A stretch of DNA of 64,000 bases from Icerya purchasi (taxonomy: Eukaryota > Arthropoda > Insecta > Hemiptera > Monophlebidae): contig CM077115.1 in NCBI GenBank assembly GCA_039619475.1, forward strand, positions 296,795,756 through 296,859,755. The letters run 5' to 3'. This document shows, one piece after another, positions 53,201-62,500 of this stretch; positions within the stretch are counted from its first letter, which is position 1, and the number at the start of each line of letters is the position of its first letter. The notes below the pieces were generated by a model that had not been told where the DNA came from, did not search any database, and saw nothing but the letters and a program-made list of their open reading frames with translations. Both the position numbers and the translations under genes were made by a program.

Positions 53201-53554
53201 TAATTTCAAAAATTATTACTGTATTTAATTAATAGAATTTATATCCAAAATGACGAAAATCGTTGGCAGAAGTAAAAATAAACTGCCGATAAAAATAGAA
53301 TAACTGCACAGACGAAATGAATAAAAGTAGTAAGTAGAGTGTGATATATGATCTACTATCAACGCTAACTTTTTAGAGAAGCAAAATGGTAGAAAAACAG
53401 AAAAAAACACCAAAAAGGTTAAAGGAATGTGAAAAAGATATGAAGATTAATGCGAAAAAAACGAAGTTCATGACATATCATGACACAAAATGGAAAGTGA
53501 AATAGAAATGGTAGAAGTGGATGGTGGGATTATTAAACGAGCAAATAAACATAA

Positions 53555-53588
<34 letters not shown>

Positions 53589-56500
53589 GCATTAATAGAT
53601 TAGAGAACCTATAGATGCCATATCCGAAGATGTATTCTTCTACGAACCAGAGGTGGATTATAATAAGAAGATAAAAAGTTTAGTGTAAAAGTTTCAAGGT
53701 TTGGGTATGGAGTCGAAGCAATTCCCCCACTCAATTTTAAAGAATAATTATGTTTATTCTGAATTTGTTTACCCAAAATTAACACGAATTTGAAATTTCT
53801 TTTTAAATACTATGCAACAGAAAAATATTATGTACACGGATCGTGTTGAATATAGTGGATATACTATATAGCAGTGTTTTCTAAAAAATTTCAGTTATAA
53901 GCGACTCAGCAAAGTATGAGGGGTGTTCAATAAAGACTCGGATGGGTTCCGTGCTCCGTCTGGTAATACTGTAAACATATAACCTCTGCCATCACTGGAA
54001 TGAGCGTAGAACTGAAGAGGGGATCAAGCATGCCGGTTCACAAGTTAATAGAGGCAATCATCAATGCTGTCATGATTCAGGAAGACGCTCGACTAACTGT
54101 TAGAGAGGTCGCTACGATCCTCGACATGTCTATAGGTAGCGCTCATCACTTGTTGTCCGTCATTTTGAATTTATCGCGCATCTGTGCTCGCTGGGTACCA
54201 CGCTTGCTTATACCAGATTAAAAAGTAAACTGTGTTGCCGTCTGCGAATATTGGGAGAAGAGAGTCAACACGGACCCTAAATACTTCGATAACGTTATTA
54301 CGACAGATGAGATGTGGTTTTATATGTATGACCCTGAAAGAAAGTAACAGTCGAGAATTTGGTATGCGAATTCCTAAACGAACGTGGTATCACGGTGATC
54401 CCCCACCCCGCCTACTCTTCAGACCTGGCACATTGCGACTTCTACTTATATCCCACGGCGAAAAAAGAGTTGAAAGAACGTCAATTCGAGCCAAAAGAAG
54501 AGAGTTTAGGTGCTGTACAGGCGATTTTCAAGAGTATGTCGGAAAAAGGATTCCTGCACGTGTTCCAGAAGCGGCAGGAAAGGTGGGCCAAGCGCATACA
54601 ATTGAGAAGGGAGTATATTGAATGGGAAACTAAATCGGATTTGTAAATTTTTATAAAGGTCGTCCGAGGCTTTACTGAACACCCCTCGTATTATGAAATT
54701 TATTTCACATGTAGCATTATTCATCAAATATTTAAAAAATATGTAAATATCGCTCAATGCAAATTGTAGGTTAATTAATGGAAAAATTATTTTAAAATAA
54801 AATTTTATCTAGTGCAAATTTATTTTAAAAAATGCAGTCGACAGAAAAGAAATTGTTTCAGATATAAAAACGTTATTATTATTATCAAAATTGAAATCGT
54901 TATATTATTTCTATATGTTGTCGCGATAGCCTGGTTGCTAGAGCGCTTGGCCTCCGTTACGGAAGTCTCGGATTCGATCCCGCCCGACGACCGAAATTAT
55001 TACGAAAATTAAATTAAATACTCGCTAATAATCACGTGGAAAGCAATGGCAAATATGCGTACCATCATATGCGCGCTAATTAGTGCGCAGCAGACACACA
55101 CGGGACTCCATTTGTATATGTCGATATAAATCAAACATTCACAATATCAATCGCGAGTGCAGTCTTGCGTGTGTACACTCGCGTTACATATGTATAACAA
55201 TTGTCTAGTACACTATGCCTATGTCTGTACAGCTGAAATATACGAATAGGTAGTCGCCGACGCTCAGAATCTGAGTATGGCGCTATATGAAGAATATTAT
55301 TTCTACATGAGCGTAAATAAATAAATAAATCTTTATTAAGGAAATTCTTAAACTATAAAACAAAATGATTAATATATAAAACAAAACAACTAAATATTAA
55401 ATTTCCTCTGTCTATGGTAAGCAAAGGTTTGCTGTAACTTCTTCCATTCGTTTCTGTCTAGTTAAGTCCAATTCAGCATAATTTAAATTAAACTATATTT
55501 CTACCAAAAAATTTTTTCGTAAACATACTAAATTACAATTGGCACCCAACAATTTAGTAACATTGTTAGATGCGAGTAAATTATACTTTACACACAAATG
55601 GATGCACATAAATACAATCTCATTGCGGGTACGAATATGTGTTCTTAAAATATTTTTCTAAAAATGTTAGAATCCTTACTCTGCGTATGTATTCAAGGGA
55701 CAAACGGATATATACGCATGTATATTGTAACGTTTTACTGTTTGAACGAATCCTTTAATGAGTTCCCGTTTGCAGAGCCAATGTAACTTTTTACTTTTTT
55801 CTCGACTGTTGTTCCCGTTCACAGATGCTGATTTTACACTTTTCATTTATTTCGATCGAAATCTAAATTCAAGTTCGGGCGCCACTCACCGCTTAACGAT
55901 GCAAATTTATGAACATAATTTGAACGACCTTACGTCCATTTTCTTTCATTCTACGCGTGTCCTTTGCGCGACACTGATTTAAAAAGGAAAATGAATTATA
56001 GAACAATAAAAAAAAAATCGCACTTCGTACGTCATGTATTAAAATAAATTACAAATTGTTAAAATCCGAATCCTTTTTGTGGCCAGATAAAAAATTCGTA
56101 TGACTTTCAAGTACGGCGACAATAATTGAAAATTTAAAAATCATTAATCGAACGAAAATATACACGCGAAGAGAGAATCGTTTTTATAATGACAGACTGG
56201 CATAGCATCAGCGCGTTTAATTGATCGATTATCTACGATGTAGAACTGTGACTGGAATACATACATAATCAATTAGATCAAAAGTTTCTTTTTAATGATC
56301 AGCATTTGAACCATTTTAAAACTATAGGATTCACATACTCGTATATCCTCGTTATTCGAAACTACTCGGTATGTGTAGCGGCTAGTCGATACACACTAGA
56401 CAAAGGTACAAGCCATCGTCTATATCATTAATTTCGCATACGAAGATACTGATAGGCCTGCCATTATACAAAATGATCAACCGATTGTAATATAGGAATT

Positions 56501-59500
56501 TCGGTATTAATCGTATAAGAATCATTATTACGTAATAGCTAACAATTGCAAAATACAGATAATTTCCGAAAGATCCAAATTAAATGAAACATTCTTTATA
56601 ATTAATTTATAATTCGGATATCATCACTTAATGGTGTCTAAACCCATCAAACCTGTATTAATATACGAGTGCGTGTATATATTAATTACAACGTAATTCT
56701 TAAGCCGGCCCCTATTAGATTTTGTAACGAAAAATGTCACAATCTTATGTAACGAAAAAATGTCCTAATATTATGTAATGAAATTTAAATGGTAGAATAG
56801 GATTTTTGTGATTATGTTTTTGTTTTTTTTTTTCGTGTATGTGTCGATGCCCGTAAGAATTACGTTGTAAATTTTGATCATTTCATACAAAGTATAAAAG
56901 AGAAAGAGACAGAAATGTAAGCAAGAGGGGTCAAGAGGCACTCAAGTTATATATATATGTGTGCGTCGTGCGTAAGAATTTGCACAGTTCATGAAATGGA
57001 CAATTTTTTGAAAACCCTTGCACAATTCGTGAAATGTGCACTTTTGCACGGTTTATGGAATGCGCGCGCAATAACTTCTGCTAATTTCATGAATTTTGCA
57101 GTATTCTAAATCATGTTGTAATATTTATGCAATACATCGCCAGGCATGCTAGTTTTGTCAAAAGAAACATTGGTATTTTTTTTTTTTTTTAGATACAGAA
57201 GAATACTATTTTAAAAATGTAATATTTTAAAGTATATAGATAATGAGATAATTATACAAGAAAAATTATCATATTTTTGAATTTGATATTTCAATTATGA
57301 AATATTATAAAATTCTAACATTTTTGAAATTCAGTAGTCTAATTGGTTTCGATTACATTTTGTTTACAAAAATTATAAACAAATTTGTAATACGACTATT
57401 AAAGTTTTTCATTAATTTTCAGACACATTTTTGAAAAGTGTAACATGAATTCAAAACGTAATTTACTAAATACGGCACTATTTGCTGATAATAAATAGTA
57501 CAAAAAAATAAAATTACTTTGTGACTAGAATTATAAATACCTTAATCGGTTTTTCTTGTATTTTATGTAGCACGTATCCAATTTTTTTTGCTGCAGCATC
57601 CCTAATGAAATTTTTACCAACCGCCACTGATAATTATTCCAAAAATGTAAAGGTGTGAAAGAAGTAATTTTCGATTTAAAATTAGTTTCTAAAATTATCA
57701 ATTCACATAAATTAGGAATTTCAAATTTTAAATTATTTACAATAATTTTCGCTAACATTTCAGTGATGTTTATGAAGTAAAAATTTAATATATATTTTGG
57801 AACTATTTTAAATTATAAAAAATGATGGAGTATTTTATTTATTTATGAAATGCTATAACGAATATCCTAAATAAAAATGAAAATTAAAGTTAATAATGTG
57901 AACTTGATTAGTTAATATCTCCATGCAGCATATTAAATTTAAATAAATTTTTTAATACGAATGATATTAAAAACGTTTACTGTACTAGTTTCTCGCAGTA
58001 CTGCGCTGTTTAAATTTTTATTTTAGTTGGTGTAAAAATGGAAATTTAACCATCATATTTTATAGCGCTGATTGCAATTCCAAAAAATTACCTTAATAAT
58101 AAAAATCAAAACTAAATAAAAGTGAACAAAATTACTACACAATATTAATGCGTTACTGGTACATACCTTATTTAGAAACTAATATTATTAAAGTACCGCT
58201 GGATGGATCATGCTAATATTTTCAGGATGTATTCTTGTTGTCCAGCCGAAGGTTTTACGGTGCGGATGAGTTGCCTATCATTTCTCCTTCACGAAATAAG
58301 AGATTTTAAGTAGTTGGGATGCGATCAGCGGTACAGAAATGCATACGGACAAATAATAAAAAGATTAATTTTTATAATATTTTAAATAAAATGATTACCG
58401 TGGTAAATAATAAACACTAGATGACATTTTATTAATTTCTGGCGTAAGTTAATTAACCGCGTTCTATTAATTCACTTTTTGCATTACTGAAATCATCAAA
58501 CCTCCACGACGTGATCTAAACATACAAGTCGTGCTCCTAGCCTAATTACAGTACTCATTGCGGAGAGTTTAAAAAAAGTAGTGTTTTCTATTACTTTTAC
58601 GGAATTTTTAGTATTTGCTACCGCGAATGTTATTTATACTCATACACTACTGTGGTTTGCTGCTGTGGCAATAAATTAATTTTAATAAAATGCTCGAGAC
58701 GGAGAGGTTGAAAGATATGAGTGAAGTAGATGTTATCTTTAATGTGTCATTATGGGAGATCACCATGTGAATAACTCAGGAACCTTTCAAAATGATGGCT
58801 GTGTATTCTAGTTGAGCGAAACTTTTTGTTAGATCATAACAGACAGATTATAAAAAAATCGGTAATCTTCAGCTAAACGTGAAAGATGAAGATTATTTTT
58901 TGATGGACTGTAATAAACATGTTTCACAAATAGGGAAAGGATCTTTATATATAAAACAAAAAAATTTGTATCAATTTCCAAGTGCAGACTTAAACGGCTA
59001 TTAATACACGGGCGAAGCCGAGGGTAACAGCTAGTATATAGATAAACGAATGAGAAATATTTAAAAATTATAAAACTATTCTGTATCGGAATTGAAAAAA
59101 TAAACAAAATTTCACAACAACGATAGATTTTGCACAGCTTTTGCACATAATAATGTTGCCAATTCGATAAATGATACGAAATATTAAACGAACTCTGTTA
59201 ACTTAAGTTAATGGTAAAAAATATTTCGTTTTTTTTTCAGAACATTTGTATTTAAATTAATCGTTACTTTAATAATAGAAATAATTATTACGCATTATTA
59301 TTATTATTTCATGCAGACCACAAATTGAGGATTTATCTAAAATGCGGGTTAGTAATTTCATTTAATTTATGTGCACTGTACGTGTGTAATTTTGTCTAAT
59401 TGTCGTAGATTATATTTATTTGTATTTTCTTGAGTATATTCTATTTCTGTTCCCTTAATCACCATTTAAAATATGTAAACTGTTTATAGTTGAACAATAT

Positions 59501-62500
59501 TCTTTTCGAAGACTTGGTGATGGACGTGTACGATGAAATTGACCGAAGAGAAAATGAAGCGAGTAAGCAATAATTTTATTTCATAAGCATCAAAAATGTA
59601 ACAAAACGTTTTCATGCCCGAGCACTAAATTAAAAATTAGAAACGTATTTTATCAATTAATAATCCCTGTCGTAGAACAAACTAAGAATTTCAAAGATGT
59701 TCTATAATTAAAATACTTTTTGTAGTTTAGTGGAAAAAAAAAAAAACGTAAAGCTCATGAACTAAAAATTCATCTTTTGCCGAATGATGGATGTGCTTTA
59801 AGTGAAAATATTAATACAATCAGCTTCATGAACACTTATTACAAGTGCTAAGTTCTTCTTTCTTCGTGCAACCTGATTCGGGTATAGCTTAACCACTTTT
59901 CATGGACTCCACCATTTGACGAAATAATTCTCCTACTTTTGTAATCACATCTTCAGCACTAGTTTGACTTCCGGGTATTCTTCGCACCCCCGGAGACTCG
60001 GGGCCAATGGTTTAGTTTTGTACTGCATAGTGATTAAGTTTATAGGCACATTTTTGCTCGTAAACTGCAAGTATAGTTTGTTTTTCTAGATTTTTCGAAC
60101 TTTTCCATTTTTATACAGGGCGATAACTTCCTTTTTTAAAATGCGCCACTTTTTTTCTGCTAAATTTTTTAAAGAAATGATAACAGAAAACCGAAATACA
60201 TACTCTAGATCCCGTTGGTAATATGTATGATTCTTCCCTTGCAGTTTCATTTTAAAAAAGGAAGTTATTCTGCCGCACCCTGTATTTTTGACTAATTGCG
60301 AGAATAAGCGATAATAAAAATTAGTGTTTCTACGTTATTTTAATAACACTTTTTACATATTCATGTAGTACAATCGCGCTACTTAAGACTCATCGCATCC
60401 AAAAAAATTTGTCATCATAATTTTTTCGTTTTCGTGTGTGTGCGTGATGTACAGTGTGACCAAAGAGAGAGCTAACGCTCGGACCGGGAAATTTTGAACT
60501 ATCAGGAAGGAACAAATCCGAACTGAAGATTATTCAAAGGCTAAATGACGACTCCGAATCATGTCTCAAAAATAGCGCTGGACCGAATAAATAATTTTTA
60601 GGACATAGTCAAAACGGGTGAACGATTGCCGAAACAAGTTCTGAAGCTTTTTCAATGAATGAATCCAGATTCGGTCTTTTAGAAGAACCGTTGCTTTGAA
60701 TTCGTTCACTAAAGACTAACTTATCGCTAGTCCAAATGTGTACATGTCTATACACGGTGTTCACGCCCATGTGCTGGTATGGGTAAAATAGTCTGCCGTT
60801 GTTTTCTATGCGGCTATGAATTTTTATTTTTAATAATTTTTATTGGTCACCACAAGAACTCAAACTTAGGACTCTTATTTGGTAGTTCGAACGTTCCAAA
60901 ATGCTATCGCGAAAATATTTGACTAGTATTATATATTGTAATATAATTTATAAAGTAATGAGTTTTGTGTTGTCATTTTTTACATTCAAAATGATTTTTT
61001 CGAACCGAACTTTTTGCTTAATTCGAAATAGGTTTAAGCTCTGACGAGTTGAAATCGATGATATCTTACTCTTCGATGCAACTAAGAAGAAAACTTTTTC
61101 CGCGCGTTTTATTATACCAAATAGTCACTCTATGTCAGTGCGACTGAATTCAAAAGATTATTTTCTGAATTGTTAAAAAATGTAAAATAAACCGTTGTTA
61201 AAATTACGTTAATTTGGCCGAATGGTTACAACGTTGTGACAGTGCCGAAATCGATCCATTGTTTTCTGTGTTCTCGTTGATTTTGGACAGCGGATTTATT
61301 GTTCAAGGTTTTCAGTACTGATGGTTTTTGATGACAGGGTAAAACGGTAACGTTTTTTTATCACGCTGCGGCCTTCTCTTTTCCGTTTCAGATGGTACTT
61401 TTTGTATATTTTCGCATTTTTAGCTTTCTTTTCATTTTCTTTAATCATTTTCTTCGAATGCAAAAATTATTTATGGTTTCAGTTGTCAATGGTGATCGAT
61501 AAAACGTAATGTTGATCAACAAAATCTTAAAATCTCTTCGTACCTGTTGAAAACGTTTACATTTTTTGTATGCTTATTATTTTTAAGCGATCTATTTAAT
61601 GTTTGAGCACAACATCTTAGTTACGATATTTAAAAAAGAGTAAAATAAATGCGAGACTTTTCAAATTGAAATTTGTGAAATAATTTGTAATGAAATAAAT
61701 TAATAATAATATTAAAAAAACACTACTATGGAAATTTAAAATTTACGTTCTTGAAATAGCTCGAACAAATTAATGTTTCGTTTGTAAAAAACTTATTTTT
61801 GGTTTTTAAAAATTGGGACACTTTTTTGTTTGAAAAAGTTTGGAATGACCCTTGACCATAAAACATGTTCATGTGAAGAGAGTAATTCGCATACGGTACT
61901 AACTATTACTAGGCAGGCGTACGCATTAACTCCGCACTATCTATAAGCGTGTGCGCGCAAGCATACACACGCACACACACTTAAAGCAAACATTTCTAAT
62001 CAATCGAAAACTTCTTCATATTACGTAAACCAAAGGTCCTTGGTTGACGATCCCAAAAAAGAGGGAAAAAAAACCCAAAGCTGTTCCCATCTTTATAATG
62101 TAAACAAATAATGAAGTTAAGTGGTTTTCCTATCTTTAAATCAAGGAATGTAGAGAGATAGATAATTTTTATGAATAAATATAATTGATGTATTAAAACT
62201 GGAACGGTATGAGAAAAGGAATAAAAGATCAAATTAATTCACAAAAATTGTTGCCAACATGAGGCCGTAAAGTAAGTGATAAGTTGATGTCGAAACTAAA
62301 ATGGTATTTCCCAATTACTAAAAGAGATAAAGTGTCTTCTACAGTTTTGGCCAATATCAAAATATATAATCATTTATCAGAGAAACAGACGAAGAAGTAG
62401 ATAATTTTTTTTACGCGTATTCAATTGAGTTGTTATATTTCTTGATTTTTTCTTTTCAGTTTATTGCAGTACCTGTTCAGATAATGAACAAGGTTTAGTC

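Larger units (their letters stand above)
53088..59489. other. GIT intron 6 (6.4 kb)
   Basis: Contains a possible RT remnant, mariner copy, SINE copy 2, LINE tail, dispersed repeat, short degenerate repeats at 56980-57075 and a Helitron-like end. The stretches 55.5-56.7 kb and 57.2-58.9 kb show nothing recognised. Confidence 0.85.
59563..62459. other. GIT intron 7 (2.9 kb)
   Basis: Contains the foldback MITE (60114-60294) and the LINE 3' terminus remnant (about 62.03 kb). The rest, including a less AT-rich part at 60.4-61.4 kb, has no recognised feature. Confidence 0.8.

Noticed and set aside
59317..59347. A possible extra GIT exon (acceptor atgcag, PQIEDLSKMR, donor GTTAGT)
   Set aside because: It is 31 nt long and would break the phase between exons 6 and 7, which already join perfectly and align with the family without a gap.
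61213..61262. Another tRNA-like head (ggccgaatggttacaacg ... aaatcgatcc)
   Set aside because: The boxes are poor, no body or duplication is visible, and the match is short enough for chance.
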